Part shown: positions 1 through 9,435 of the stretch, piece after piece
Layout: the number at the start of each line of letters is the position of its first letter
Position numbering within the stretch: the first letter of the stretch is position 1
Assembly (NCBI RefSeq): GCF_000814475.1
Contig: NZ_JSVC01000011.1
Location: 62,001 to 126,000 of the forward strand
Length of the DNA: 64,000 nt
Direction: 5' to 3'
Source of the DNA: Flavihumibacter solisilvae
Lineage (GTDB): Bacteria; Bacteroidota; Bacteroidia; Chitinophagales; Chitinophagaceae
Notes under the pieces: generated by a model
Databases searched by the model: none
The model's input: only the letters and a program-made list of their open reading frames with translations
Told to the model about the DNA's origin: nothing
Translations under genes and position numbers: made by a program

Positions 1-507
1 CTTGCGGTAAAACAGTAATTCAGTGATCAGGATCAACAACAGGCTGACCGCAGTGGTGGCCCCGACTTTACCAAGGAAATACCAGAAGTTGCCAAACTCC
101 ATCCATTCCAGGAAGACAAGGTAGCCGTGATGTAATAAGGTCAGTACCAGTACAAAGAGTGAATAGGGCGCCAATCCCATACTATGAATGGAGGGTGCGC
201 CATAGCTCTGTTCGGCACCTTCCTGCCTGATCAGGATATTGACGAGGAACGGGCGGACATATGCTATCAGCACGCAGGCAGCAGCATGTAAGCCGGGTGT
301 TAACAAAAAGTAGTCGAGTGACAGTCCATAAACAAATGCCACTATCATCAGCCAGGTGCGACCCAGGCTGAAAGGCAACCAGAGCACATACAGAAAATAA
401 AGATATGGTACGATGAACCGGTGCAATGGCGGAATCTTATGAAGGATATACACCTGCACCAGGATGAATGCAAAAAAGCGGAAGATATTTTTTAAAAGGT
501 CATTCAT
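1..507 (-). CDS. mreD: Rod shape-determining protein MreD (partial, 3' end outside window)
   Basis: This is the N-terminal 169 codons of an integral membrane protein of the elongasome, which organises lateral wall synthesis with MreB and MreC. The reading frame is open from an ATG at 507 to the window edge with no stop. The translation starts MNDLLKNIFRFFAF and is rich in hydrophobic segments with short loops, as in MreD; a conserved-looking LDYF follows the third hydrophobic stretch. The ATG overlaps the mreC stop by 8 bases (500-507), which implies translational coupling. The call rests mainly on membrane character and position directly after mreB-mreC, since MreD sequences are poorly conserved. 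The gene was missed by a closed-ORF search because it runs off the left edge. Confidence 0.85.
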   Translation of the reverse strand, partial: MNDLLKNIFRFFAFILVQVYILHKIPPLHRFIVPYLYFLYVLWLPFSLGRTWLMIVAFVYGLSLDYFLLTPGLHAAACVLIAYVRPFLVNILIRQEGAEQSYGAPSIHSMGLAPYSLFVLVLTLLHHGYLVFLEWMEFGNFWYFLGKVGATTAVSLLLILITELLFYRK

Positions 508-1354
508 TTGTCTTGCGGGTATTAGCTTCCAGCATTCTCTGTTCCTCCAGTTGCTTGTTCTGAACTATATATACATGTTGTACCGTGGAAAAATTAGTAG
601 CGGAACGAAGCCTGAGGGTAAGGAAATTGGTACTCGGATCATTCACTACAGTATCAACGGTACCAACAAGGATATTCGCCGGGAAAATGGAAGAGAGTTC
701 ACTCGTAATAACTGAATCGCCTTTGTTGATTTTGACGTTTTTCGGGATATTTCTCATTTGTACAAACTGTGGACTGATTCCGTCCCAGCTTATGGTTCCC
801 CTGTCGCCTGAGGTCTTCAGTTTCGCATCCACCTTGAATTGCCGGCTCAGCATTGTCATAACCGTAGAGAAGTTAGAACTCACATTCACTATTCTGCCTA
901 CAACTCCCCTCGGACCAATAACACCCATATCTACATTCACCCCCTGGTTCAATCCGCGATGAAGGGTGAAAAAATTGGTTTGCGTCGTAACGAAGCTGCC
1001 CACTACTTTGGCATCCCGGTAAAAATATTTCTGGTCCAGCACGAGTGAATCAACCCTGATGGAATCGACCACCAGCTGACGGGTGGTATCGGCGCCCTGG
1101 TAGTTGCTTCTCAGCAGCTCGCGCAGGTGCACATTTTCCTGAACCAGCGACTCATTTGCCTTCTTTAGCTTGAAATAATATTCGACTGTGTTGTACCTGG
1201 TATTGACGCTTCCGGTGATTTCGCTGGCTACACTCATAAAGGCAGCTTCATGATACCGGTTGTACCGGAACAGGAATGAAAGGGCCAGCACCTGCAGCGC
1301 AAGAAAAAACAGGAAGTTGAAATACCTGCGAATGAAGAGAAATATATTACGCAT
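500..1354 (-). CDS. mreC: Rod shape-determining protein MreC
   Basis: A 284-residue bitopic inner-membrane protein that links cytoplasmic MreB to periplasmic wall enzymes. One membrane segment lies at about residues 10-30, followed by a coiled coil at about 58-85 rich in K, E and L, and then the beta-rich MreC domain with a typical GVIGPRGVVGRIV stretch near the middle. Length is normal for the family. It sits 17 bases downstream of mreB and overlaps mreD, so the three form one minus-strand operon. The last 20 residues are polar and charged, without recognisable motif. Confidence 0.95.
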   Translation of the reverse strand: MRNIFLFIRRYFNFLFFLALQVLALSFLFRYNRYHEAAFMSVASEITGSVNTRYNTVEYYFKLKKANESLVQENVHLRELLRSNYQGADTTRQLVVDSIRVDSLVLDQKYFYRDAKVVGSFVTTQTNFFTLHRGLNQGVNVDMGVIGPRGVVGRIVNVSSNFSTVMTMLSRQFKVDAKLKTSGDRGTISWDGISPQFVQMRNIPKNVKINKGDSVITSELSSIFPANILVGTVDTVVNDPSTNFLTLRLRSATNFSTVQHVYIVQNKQLEEQRMLEANTRKTNE

Positions 1355-1371
1355 ACTGCCGCTTCAGCTTA

Positions 1372-2397
1372 TCAGCGCATTACAAAAGGATACCTGTCGT
1401 AGTTCTTCAACGCGATACCTGTACCGCGAACAACGCTTTTCAGCGGATCATCGGCAACGTGCACCGGCAGCTTGATCTTTTGACTCAGGCGTTTATCCAG
1501 TCCGCGCAACAAAGCACCACCCCCGGTTATATACAGCCCACGGCGGTAAATATCCGCTGCGAGTTCGGGTGGTGTAGTCTCGAGCGCTTTGAGGATGGCT
1601 TCTTCAATTTTGAAGATGCTCTTATCCAGAGCTTCCGCGATTTCCTGGAAGCTGACCATGATTTGTTTGGGGATACCAGTTACCAGGTCACGGCCGTTAA
1701 CGGGAATATCATCCGGCGGATTTTCCAGGTCTTTCATGGCAGCACCGATCTGGATCTTGATCTGCTCAGCAGTTCTCTCTCCAATCAGCAGGCTGTGGTA
1801 GCGGCGAAGCGCTTCCATAATGTCTGCGGTAAATTCATCACCGGCAATACGGATGGACTGGTCGCACACGATTCCCGCAAGGGCAATTACCGTGATGCCG
1901 GTAGTACCACCACCGATGTCAATGATCATGTTACCAACCGGCTCTTCTACATCGATACCAATACCGAGTGCAGCAGCCATGGGTTCATGAATGAGGTATA
2001 CTTCTTTTGCGCCTGCCTGTTCCGCACTGTCGCGAACAGCCCGTTTTTCCACTTCCGTGATCGAGGACGGGATGCAGATCATCATCCGCCAGCTTGGTGG
2101 GAATAAAGGTTTTTTGGGATAGATCATCTTGATCATTTCCCGTATCATGAGTTCAGCCGCGTTAAAGTCGGCTATCACACCATCCTTTAACGGACGAACG
2201 GTCCGGATACTTTCATGCGTCTTCTCGTGCATCATCAGGGCTCGCTTGCCTACCGCCAGCACATTCTTCGGATTATTACGGTCCAGTGCAACAATCGAAG
2301 GCTCATTCACTACAATTTCATCGTTATGTATGATTAGGGTATTGGCTGTACCCAGATCCATCGCGATTTCCTGGGTAAGAAAGTTGAATAATCCCAT
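1372..2397 (-). CDS. mreB: Rod shape-determining protein MreB (bacterial actin)
   Basis: A 341-residue actin-fold ATPase that polymerises under the membrane and guides the elongation machinery. The phosphate-1 motif DLGTANTLI lies at residues 14-22, phosphate-2 DIGGGTTGITV near 165, and the adenosine motif GGGALLRGL near 291. The short N-terminus MGLFNFLTQEIAM contains the hydrophobic pair typical of membrane-binding MreB. First gene of mreB-mreC-mreD. The 189 bases upstream, shared with a divergent MFS gene, carry no promoter that I can identify with confidence. Confidence 0.98.
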   Translation of the reverse strand: MGLFNFLTQEIAMDLGTANTLIIHNDEIVVNEPSIVALDRNNPKNVLAVGKRALMMHEKTHESIRTVRPLKDGVIADFNAAELMIREMIKMIYPKKPLFPPSWRMMICIPSSITEVEKRAVRDSAEQAGAKEVYLIHEPMAAALGIGIDVEEPVGNMIIDIGGGTTGITVIALAGIVCDQSIRIAGDEFTADIMEALRRYHSLLIGERTAEQIKIQIGAAMKDLENPPDDIPVNGRDLVTGIPKQIMVSFQEIAEALDKSIFKIEEAILKALETTPPELAADIYRRGLYITGGGALLRGLDKRLSQKIKLPVHVADDPLKSVVRGTGIALKNYDRYPFVMR

Positions 2398-2586
2398 TTT
2401 ATTGAGGTCAGATTTTTAGTCAGGATATAATGTCAGCAAAATTGATGCAAATAATCCGATTTATCAAAGTAGACGACATTGATTACCACTATTTTTTCCA
2501 CAAATCACCAACCTTTGGTAAACGGCACGTAATCAGGCTTTAATGCTTGAACATATTAAATTTTTCCGGATTGATTCCAGAATAAC

Positions 2587-3756
2587 ATGCAGAAAGCTAA
2601 TTCAATGATCAGTAAAACTGTCTGGATCCTTGCCCTGGTAAGCCTTTTCGCCGACCTTGCCAGTGAGATGCTGTACCCGGTTGTACCCGTATATTTAAAG
2701 CAAACAGGCTTTTCAGTAGCGCTTATAGGCATACTCGAAGGTATAGCAGAATTTACGGTAGGGTTGAGTAAAGGATATTTTGGCAAACGGTCCGATGATT
2801 CCGGGAAAAGATTACCCTTTGTACGCACAGGCTATTTCCTAAGCGCAGTTTCCAAACCCATGATGGCTGTTCTTACCTACCCATGGTGGATTTTTCTTGC
2901 ACGTGTTACTGACAGGCTCGGTAAAGGGATCCGCACCGCAGCAAGGGATGCAGTGCTTTCCGCCCAGTCAGAACCACATAACAGGGCGCGGATTTTCGGT
3001 TTTCACCGGGCATGGGATACAACAGGAGCAATTCTCGGACCCGTTGCCGCTTTAATTTTCCTTCAGCATTACCCGGGAAATTATACTTCACTGTTTTATT
3101 GGGCACTGATTCCCGGGTTAATTGCCGTGATCCTGCTATTCCTTCTGAAGGAAACAACATCACCGCTCCCTGCAAAATCATCCGGCGGCTTCTTCTCTTA
3201 TTTCAGCTACTGGAAAGATGCCGGAAAGAGTTACCATCGTCTAATCACGCCATTGTTGATCTTCGCCGTTGCAAATAGTTCAGATGCGTTCCTGTTACTG
3301 CAGGCCAAAAACCTTACCGGCAGTGATGTAATTACCATCAGTGCCTATATCTTTTACAATGTAGTGTATGCTCTTGCTGCTTATCCAATGGGTGTCCTGG
3401 CCGACAGGTGGGGCTACCGGAAAGTGATGACCGGGGGACTTATCGCCTTTTGCATTACGTATGCGGGTTTTGCCTTTGTCAGCAAAACCTTCCTGGTTTA
3501 TGTACTGTTTTTTATTTACGGAATTTACGCGGCTGCCACAGAAGGTCTTTCGAAAGCATGGATCAGCAACCTGGCCAACCCGGGGAAGACAGCCACTGCT
3601 ATTGGCCTGTACACATCCGCACAAAGTATCTGCACACTCCTTTCAAGTACTATTGCCGGGCTGTTGTGGACCGGTTTTGGCCCTGCTGCAGCTTTCGGTT
3701 TTTCTGCCTTACTGGCCCTGATTGCCCTGCTTGCCCTTGCATTACGAAAATTTTAA
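2587..3756 (+). CDS. MFS transporter
   Basis: A 389-residue major facilitator protein with about 12 hydrophobic segments. The N-terminus has FADLASEMLYPVVP, and residues 109-121 read DRLGKGIRTAARD, the cytoplasmic loop signature of a bacterial MFS subfamily often annotated as multidrug or unknown-substrate exporter. A second ADRWGYR loop after TM8 is the repeat of the motif in the C-terminal half. The start could also be the second Met at 2605. It stands divergent from mreB; a hydrolase follows after 30 bases on the same strand. Substrate cannot be predicted. Confidence 0.88.
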   Translation: MQKANSMISKTVWILALVSLFADLASEMLYPVVPVYLKQTGFSVALIGILEGIAEFTVGLSKGYFGKRSDDSGKRLPFVRTGYFLSAVSKPMMAVLTYPWWIFLARVTDRLGKGIRTAARDAVLSAQSEPHNRARIFGFHRAWDTTGAILGPVAALIFLQHYPGNYTSLFYWALIPGLIAVILLFLLKETTSPLPAKSSGGFFSYFSYWKDAGKSYHRLITPLLIFAVANSSDAFLLLQAKNLTGSDVITISAYIFYNVVYALAAYPMGVLADRWGYRKVMTGGLIAFCITYAGFAFVSKTFLVYVLFFIYGIYAAATEGLSKAWISNLANPGKTATAIGLYTSAQSICTLLSSTIAGLLWTGFGPAAAFGFSALLALIALLALALRKF

Positions 3757-3786
3757 ATGTTCGCCTTTTACGATTAACTTTCTGAA

Positions 3787-4632
3787 GTGCGATATATCCT
3801 GATTTACTGCCTGCAGTTTCTGTCACTTGCAGCCCTTTGCCAGGCTGTGGCTACATCCCCTGCCATTTCACCCGGGAATAGTAAGACCGGGAAGTTTTAT
3901 TCCATGCGGGGATTCCGCATGTATACCGAAACTTACGGTACCGGGCAACCGCTGCTGATCATTCACGGAAATGGAGGATCAATGAAGGATTTCCAGAACC
4001 AGGTTCCCTATTTCATGAAGAAATACCGGGTGATACTGGCCGACAGCCGCGCACACGGCAGGTCGGTTGATACCGGCGATTCACTCAGCTATGAGCAGAT
4101 GGCCGATGATTTTGCAGTCCTGCTCGATTCGATGCACATCGATTCTGCACACGTTTTAGGTTGGAGCGATGGCGGTATCAATGGCTTGTTACTGGCCATG
4201 CGGCACCCTGAAAAGGTAAAGAAGCTCGCGGTAACGGGAGCCAACCTGTGGCCGGACAGCACCGCAGTTTATCCAGATATTATCCGCATTATTGAACCGA
4301 TGAATGATTCACTGAATAAAAAAGGTGAACTCAGCAAACAGGACAAACACCTTAAGAAGTTATTCCACCTGCTGCTCGATGAGCCGCATATTGCGCTTAC
4401 AGACCTGGTTAAAGTAAAATGCCCGACACTCGTTATCGGCGGCGATCATGATGTGATCCGTGAAGAACACACGATGGCGATCTACCAGCATATTCCGAAA
4501 GCGTATTTATGGATATTGCCAAATTCAGGGCACAGCACTCCCGTCAGGTATAAAGAAGTGTTCAATACGACAGTTGACGACTTCTTCAAAAAGAATTATG
4601 AATCATACACCCCGCAAAAGAGGTTTTACTGA
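3787..4632 (+). CDS. Alpha/beta hydrolase, exported
   Basis: A 281-residue alpha/beta-hydrolase with a GTG start and an N-terminal signal peptide (hydrophobic to about residue 20). Visible catalytic parts: oxyanion-loop HGNGG at 60-64, nucleophile elbow GWSDGG with Ser127, acidic residue in GGDHD (Asp220 or Asp222) and His249 in NSGHS. The family includes esterases, peptidases and haloperoxidase-like enzymes; substrate is unknown. It lies 30 bases behind the MFS gene and may share its transcript. It converges with the tryptophan dioxygenase gene, with a 7-base gap. Confidence 0.9.
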   Translation: MRYILIYCLQFLSLAALCQAVATSPAISPGNSKTGKFYSMRGFRMYTETYGTGQPLLIIHGNGGSMKDFQNQVPYFMKKYRVILADSRAHGRSVDTGDSLSYEQMADDFAVLLDSMHIDSAHVLGWSDGGINGLLLAMRHPEKVKKLAVTGANLWPDSTAVYPDIIRIIEPMNDSLNKKGELSKQDKHLKKLFHLLLDEPHIALTDLVKVKCPTLVIGGDHDVIREEHTMAIYQHIPKAYLWILPNSGHSTPVRYKEVFNTTVDDFFKKNYESYTPQKRFY

Positions 4633-4639
4633 ATCATGA

Positions 4640-5635
4640 TCATGCGCCGGCATCGAAGCCCAGTCTTCGTTCCATGTTTTGACTCAGGGCAGGCAACTTT
4701 CTCCTTTCCACAAGAAAACTTGTGAGCTGGGCGATTTCCCTGAATATATAATGTTTGTCAACAGCACCTTTAAGGTATTCCTTGCCCGTGCTGCCTCCTG
4801 TTCCGACACGGGTTCCGATCATCCGATGCACCATATTCATATGACGATAACGCCAGGTGCTCAATTGTTCATCAATTTCCAGCAGCACATTCAATAACTG
4901 GAAGGGTAGTTGGAGAATGGGGTAACCCCGGTATAGCATGATAAACAAAGCTGCCCTGCCGGCCCTGGCCGACAATTGACGTTCAGTCTGCTCAATATTG
5001 TCAAAGACCCGGTGAAACCCTTCAAGATTGGCTTTCTCGTTATCAGAAAGGCTCTCCGTATATATGTTAGTATAATTATCCCACCACTGCGCTTCGATAT
5101 CAAGGAAGGGCATGCGTTCCAGCCAGCTGTTCAACAGGCTGATCAATGGGCGTTCTGATTCCACTTTTTTAATAAGGTCGATCTGCTCCTGCCTTAACTG
5201 CGAGATATAGTATTCCTGTCCGTGGCGATGTTGGAATTGCAGTCCCAGCCTTGCTTCCAGCGCTTTGAATTGCCAACTTTGAAAACCTGACGCAGGCCTC
5301 AGCATATCGCGGAAATCAAGAAAGTCCATGGGAGTCATGGTCTCCATGATATCGATCTGCTGCACCAGTACTTTTAAAATAGTAACAACGCGCTGCAACC
5401 GGTGAACGACAGTCTGCAATTCCGGGGAATTATCATTGAGGGAAGGCTGCTGCATAATGCCATTCACTGATTCCACTTCGTACATGATCTGCTTGAACCA
5501 GAGTTCATACGCCTGGTGAATAATGATGAATAACATTTCATCATGCGCTGGTTTTCCCACCAGCCCACTTTCGGGCTGTTGCGAATCCAGGATCCTTTCC
5601 AACTGCAGATAATCTGAATAATGTACCACTTTCAT
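4640..5635 (-). CDS. kynA: Tryptophan 2,3-dioxygenase
   Basis: A 331-residue haem enzyme that opens the indole ring of L-tryptophan to N-formylkynurenine, first step of the kynurenine pathway. The N-terminal HYSDYLQLERIL motif, the substrate-site His40 in FIIIHQAYELWFKQ, the GFQSWQF segment and the C-terminal RYRHMNMVHRMIG followed by GTGGSTG are all diagnostic; His265 is the expected axial haem ligand. Length is slightly above the bacterial norm. purD lies 30 bases upstream on the same strand, so co-transcription is possible. No other kynurenine-pathway gene is adjacent, although nadC lies about 6 kb away. Confidence 0.95.
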   Translation of the reverse strand: MKVVHYSDYLQLERILDSQQPESGLVGKPAHDEMLFIIIHQAYELWFKQIMYEVESVNGIMQQPSLNDNSPELQTVVHRLQRVVTILKVLVQQIDIMETMTPMDFLDFRDMLRPASGFQSWQFKALEARLGLQFQHRHGQEYYISQLRQEQIDLIKKVESERPLISLLNSWLERMPFLDIEAQWWDNYTNIYTESLSDNEKANLEGFHRVFDNIEQTERQLSARAGRAALFIMLYRGYPILQLPFQLLNVLLEIDEQLSTWRYRHMNMVHRMIGTRVGTGGSTGKEYLKGAVDKHYIFREIAQLTSFLVERRKLPALSQNMERRLGFDAGA

Positions 5636-5665
5636 CCCCGAGTTTTTACTGATTGTAATTCTTGT

Positions 5666-6949
5666 TTACGGCTTGAGGAATTCAAACCCAATATCCCGCC
5701 GATAATTCATTCCCTCAAAATTAAGCTGATCCAGCACTTTGCGTGATTTACCCAGGGCTTCAGGGATATTTTCGCCGTAAGATGTAACACAAAGGACACG
5801 ACCACCGCTGGTCACCGTATTACCATCCTTACTGGATGTGCCGGCATGAAAAACGATGGAATCGACGGGCACCGGAAGTTCGAGGCCGGTTATAGCCTTG
5901 CCCTTTTCATAATCCCCGGGATAGCCCCCGCTCACCGCCATAACGGTGCAGGCCACACGAGGATCCTGGCTAACAGTTACCTGGTCGAGCTGTTCATTGC
6001 CGGTTGCCACAAGCAATTCGACAAGGTCATTGGCCAGGCGTGGCATTACAACTTCCGTTTCAGGATCGCCCATGCGGCAGTTGTATTCAATTACATATGG
6101 GTCGTTATTCACCATAATGAGCCCGACAAAAATGAATCCGCGATAATCGATCTTCTCTTTTTTCAGGCCATCAACTGTAGGTACGACTACCTGGTCAACT
6201 ACTTTCTTCATAAAGCCGGCGTCTGCAAAAGGCACGGGACTAACAGCACCCATTCCACCGGTGTTGAGTCCTGTATCTCCTTCCCCTATCCGCTTATAAT
6301 CTTTTGCTTCGGGAAGCAATACATAATGTTTTCCGTCGGTCAGCACGAATACACTTAATTCTATACCAGACAGGAATTCTTCTATCACCACTTTTTTACT
6401 GGCATCCCCGAATTTGCTTTGTTTGATCATTTCCCCGAATTCCTTTTCGGCTTCCTGGCGATCGTTAAGGATCAGGACGCCTTTACCCGCGGCCAGGCCG
6501 TCTGCCTTTAACACGATAGGAAGTGAATGATTCCGGATATATGCGATTCCATCATCAAAGTTGTCCGCATCAAACTCCCGGTAAGCAGCTGTAGGAATCT
6601 GGTGTCTTTCCATGAATGCCTTTGCAAATGCCTTTGAACCTTCGAGCTGGGCTCCGAACTGCGATGGACCGATCACGGGCATACCCTCAACCGGGTGCAG
6701 CCGGAAATAGTCGACGATTCCTTTTACCAGCGGCTCTTCCGGACCTACAAGCAATAGCCCGATCTTATTGTCAAGGCAAAACTGCCTGATCGCGGGAAAG
6801 TCGGTTATGGAGAGCGGAACGTTTGTGGCCAGGCTTTCGGTGCCTGCGTTGCCCGGTGCAACGAACAACTTATCACATAACGGGCTCTGTGCAATTTTCC
6901 AGGCAAACGCATGTTCCCTGCCGCCGGACCCCAAAATCAATATATTCAT
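5666..6949 (-). CDS. purD: Phosphoribosylamine--glycine ligase
   Basis: A 427-residue ATP-grasp enzyme of de novo purine synthesis that joins glycine to 5-phosphoribosylamine to form GAR. The N-terminus MNILILGSGGREHA is the classic GARS start; KADGLAAGKGV is the ATP-grasp lysine loop, and EYNCRMGDPETE near residue 290 supplies metal and phosphate contacts. Full length and intact. It is divergent from the POT transporter (160-base shared upstream region) and precedes kynA on the minus strand. Confidence 0.98.
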   Translation of the reverse strand: MNILILGSGGREHAFAWKIAQSPLCDKLFVAPGNAGTESLATNVPLSITDFPAIRQFCLDNKIGLLLVGPEEPLVKGIVDYFRLHPVEGMPVIGPSQFGAQLEGSKAFAKAFMERHQIPTAAYREFDADNFDDGIAYIRNHSLPIVLKADGLAAGKGVLILNDRQEAEKEFGEMIKQSKFGDASKKVVIEEFLSGIELSVFVLTDGKHYVLLPEAKDYKRIGEGDTGLNTGGMGAVSPVPFADAGFMKKVVDQVVVPTVDGLKKEKIDYRGFIFVGLIMVNNDPYVIEYNCRMGDPETEVVMPRLANDLVELLVATGNEQLDQVTVSQDPRVACTVMAVSGGYPGDYEKGKAITGLELPVPVDSIVFHAGTSSKDGNTVTSGGRVLCVTSYGENIPEALGKSRKVLDQLNFEGMNYRRDIGFEFLKP

Positions 6950-7109
6950 GATGAATGTTTCTGATATGAATGACAGTAATCAAATCCTTTCCGGGTGCGA
7001 AAATAGAGAAATGGTGCCAAAGGCCGCTCCTATGGCGGCTATATCAATTTTATCCTTATTTTGCCGCCGTTCAAAAAAGCTCTAAACTTAAAAAAACACG
7101 CACCCCCCG

Positions 7110-8879
7110 ATGAGTCAATCTATGATTGCTGCAAAAAAAGGACATCCTAAAGGTCTGGCCGTTCTCTTCAGCACAGAAATGTGGGAACGGTTCAACTTTT
7201 ATGGAATGCGCACCATCCTGACCCTCTTTCTTTCAGAGGCACTGCTGATGGGCGATGAAAACGCTTCCATTATATATGGTGGCTACCTCGGGTTAGGTTA
7301 CCTGACACCGATGCTCGGAGGTTATATTTCCGACAAATACCTGGGTAACCGTAACTCGATCTTATTGGGTGGTACTCTAATGGCCATCGGGCAATTGATT
7401 TTGTTTACCAGTGCCAGTACGTTTGCAACAAATCTTGATCTTTCAAAGACGATGATGTGGACAGCGCTGCTGTTCGTGATCTTCGGAAACGGGTTCTTTA
7501 AGCCTAACATTTCTTCGATGGTTGGACAACTCTATCCAAAAGATCAGAAATCCAAGCTTGATTCTGCGTTCACCATATTTTACCTGGGCATTAATATGGG
7601 TGCATTTCTTGGCCAGTTCATCTGTCCTTTCTTCGGCGATGTAAGAAATGAAGTGGTTGCAGCGGATGGAACCGCTACATTCGTCCGCGACCTGGGTGCA
7701 TTCAAGTGGGGATTCCTTGCGGCGGCAATAGCCATGATTATCGGAACAGTATCATTCTTTTTCCTGAAAAATAAATACGTTGTTACCCCGGATGGTAAGC
7801 CCGTGGGCGGAAAACCAGATAAGAATGAAGTGCACGAAGACGAAGCTACCCATGCGCATTTTTCCAACACGTCAGTCGCAGTGCTCTGCATAACGCTCGT
7901 CGTTACATATTTCCTTTTCCAATACATTTCCTGGGACCCGGCAAAAATGCCAATGAATGGTTCGGGCCTCGGAGCCTATTTTTCGGCGCTGGCAGTTTCT
8001 CCCATCAAAACATTTATCTATCCATTCATTTATGCTTCAGCGATCAGCCTGGGAATCTTCATCCTGACCGATAAGTCATTGACTAAAGTTGAAACTCACC
8101 GGATCCTGGTACTTTATATAGTTGCGTTCTTCGTGATCTTCTTCTGGGCTGCCTTTGAGCAGTCGGGTTCATCGCTGACATTTATTGCAGCAAGGCAAAC
8201 GGATACGCGGATCTTCGGCTGGACGATGCCGCCGAGTATGGTACAAATTTTCAACGGCGTCTTTGTAGTCATATTTGCCATTCCATTCAGTATACTATGG
8301 GACAAGCTGCAGAAGCGCAGACTTGAGCCGATTTCAACAGTGAAACAGGCAATAGGACTGGCACTTATCGGCATAGGCTATTTCATTATTGCAAGCCAGG
8401 TAAAAGGCTTGGGAACTACTGGTAAGATCGGGGTTATCTGGCTGATCGTACTCTACCTGATGCACACCTGGGGTGAGCTTTGCCTTTCTCCGATCGGTCT
8501 GTCACTTGTTGCCAAACTCGCACCGAAAAGATTCTCTTCCTTGCTGATGGGAGTTTGGTTTATCGGGAACGCCGCCGGTTACGCATTGACTGGTACACTG
8601 GGCGCATTGTTACCACCGACCGGGGAGAATTATGAAAAAGCTGCCAAAGCCGGAATTGACCTGCAGGGCATTCTTGACAAGAAAATAGTACCTACAGCTG
8701 AACAGCTTTCAATACTGGCAGAAAAGAAAATTGCATTTACCTACCCGACTTTCGCCGGGTTCACCATTGAAAGCCTTTACGACTTCTTTATGTTGTTCGT
8801 GATACTTTGTGGTACTGCAGCACTTATGCTATATGCACTGACTCCATTGATTAAAAGGATGATGCATGGAGTTAGATAA
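7110..8879 (+). CDS. Proton-dependent oligopeptide transporter (POT/PTR family)
   Basis: A 589-residue membrane protein that imports di- and tripeptides with protons. The proton-coupling motif of the family, E-x-x-E-R-F-x-Y-Y, appears as Glu23, Glu26, Arg27 in EMWERFNFYG at the end of TM1. FYLGINMGAF in TM4/5 and a late LSPIGLSLVAKLAP segment are also typical. The large cytoplasmic loop (about 225-250, charged, His-rich) and a roughly 60-residue insertion before the last helix (about 505-550, ILDKKIVPTAEQL) are features of longer Bacteroidota members. Met5 at 7122 is an alternative start. Confidence 0.93.
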   Translation: MSQSMIAAKKGHPKGLAVLFSTEMWERFNFYGMRTILTLFLSEALLMGDENASIIYGGYLGLGYLTPMLGGYISDKYLGNRNSILLGGTLMAIGQLILFTSASTFATNLDLSKTMMWTALLFVIFGNGFFKPNISSMVGQLYPKDQKSKLDSAFTIFYLGINMGAFLGQFICPFFGDVRNEVVAADGTATFVRDLGAFKWGFLAAAIAMIIGTVSFFFLKNKYVVTPDGKPVGGKPDKNEVHEDEATHAHFSNTSVAVLCITLVVTYFLFQYISWDPAKMPMNGSGLGAYFSALAVSPIKTFIYPFIYASAISLGIFILTDKSLTKVETHRILVLYIVAFFVIFFWAAFEQSGSSLTFIAARQTDTRIFGWTMPPSMVQIFNGVFVVIFAIPFSILWDKLQKRRLEPISTVKQAIGLALIGIGYFIIASQVKGLGTTGKIGVIWLIVLYLMHTWGELCLSPIGLSLVAKLAPKRFSSLLMGVWFIGNAAGYALTGTLGALLPPTGENYEKAAKAGIDLQGILDKKIVPTAEQLSILAEKKIAFTYPTFAGFTIESLYDFFMLFVILCGTAALMLYALTPLIKRMMHGVR

Positions 8880-8903
8880 TGAGTGAAACAGTGACAGTGA
8901 AAC

Positions 8904-9290
8904 TCAGTTGTATTTAAAGGGAACAATCATTTCAAAAGCGGGAATGTCGACGTCAAAGAATCTTTTGGTGTCGACATTTTCCATTTGATAGGAACCGGAC
9001 ATTCTGCCCATTTCTGACCTCAGGTTGCATCCGCTGACGTACTGGTAACGTTCTCCAGGCTGAAGAACCGGCTGAACTCCTACAACTCCTTCACCTTCCA
9101 CTTCCCGGTATTCGCCGTTTGAGTCGAAAATATACCAATGTCTCCGATGCAGTTTTACAGAAAAATTGTTGTGGTTGTCGATGGTGATCCTGTAAGCAAA
9201 CATGAATTCGCCCGACATGGGATTGGAATAATCGGGCTGATAGTAGGTTTCCACACTCACCTCAACACCTTGTGTGGTAGTACTGCTCAT
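8904..9290 (-). CDS. apaG: ApaG domain protein (Co2+/Mg2+ efflux-type name)
   Basis: A 128-residue all-beta protein with a fibronectin III-like fold. The order V-E-V-S-V-E-T-Y-Y, YRITIDNHN, RRHWYIFDSNG and EGVVGVQPVLQPGERYQYVSG matches ApaG closely. The molecular role is not settled; the domain also occurs in F-box proteins and the name came from the apaH operon of enterics. No apaH is near here. It is divergent from isocitrate dehydrogenase. Confidence 0.93.
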   Translation of the reverse strand: MSSTTTQGVEVSVETYYQPDYSNPMSGEFMFAYRITIDNHNNFSVKLHRRHWYIFDSNGEYREVEGEGVVGVQPVLQPGERYQYVSGCNLRSEMGRMSGSYQMENVDTKRFFDVDIPAFEMIVPFKYN

Positions 9291-9379
9291 TCAGTGGAAT
9301 TTGTTTTAAAGGTAGAGAAAATCGCTCGCTGCCGGCAGTTTTTTGTTCAATAATTAATAAATCAATGTTGCCACTGACT

Positions 9380-9387
9380 TACCTTTG
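9380..9387 (+). promoter_or_regulatory. Bacteroidota -7 element (TACCTTTG) ahead of isocitrate dehydrogenase
   Basis: TACCTTTG matches the TAnnTTTG consensus of the primary sigma factor in Bacteroidota and lies 49 bases ahead of the preferred ATG at 9436. I see no convincing TTG box at the usual 17-23 base distance, so the call is moderate. It supports the ATG at 9436 rather than an upstream TTG that overlaps this element. Confidence 0.5.
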
Positions 9388-9435
9388 CAGCGCTTCCCGC
9401 AAAGGCAGGGAGATCAAATCCTCAAAAAGAAATAT

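Noticed and set aside
1459-2106. Long plus-strand ORF across mreB
   Set aside because: Antisense shadow of a well-conserved gene without any family features of its own.
7023-7039. GCCGC/GCGGC hairpin between purD and the POT transporter
   Set aside because: Only 5 bp, in a divergent promoter region, with no T-run; not enough for a terminator or operator call.
9385-9435. In-frame TTG extension of isocitrate dehydrogenase
   Set aside because: It overlaps the TACCTTTG promoter element, and MKIAVAKGDGIGPE at 9436 is the family start.
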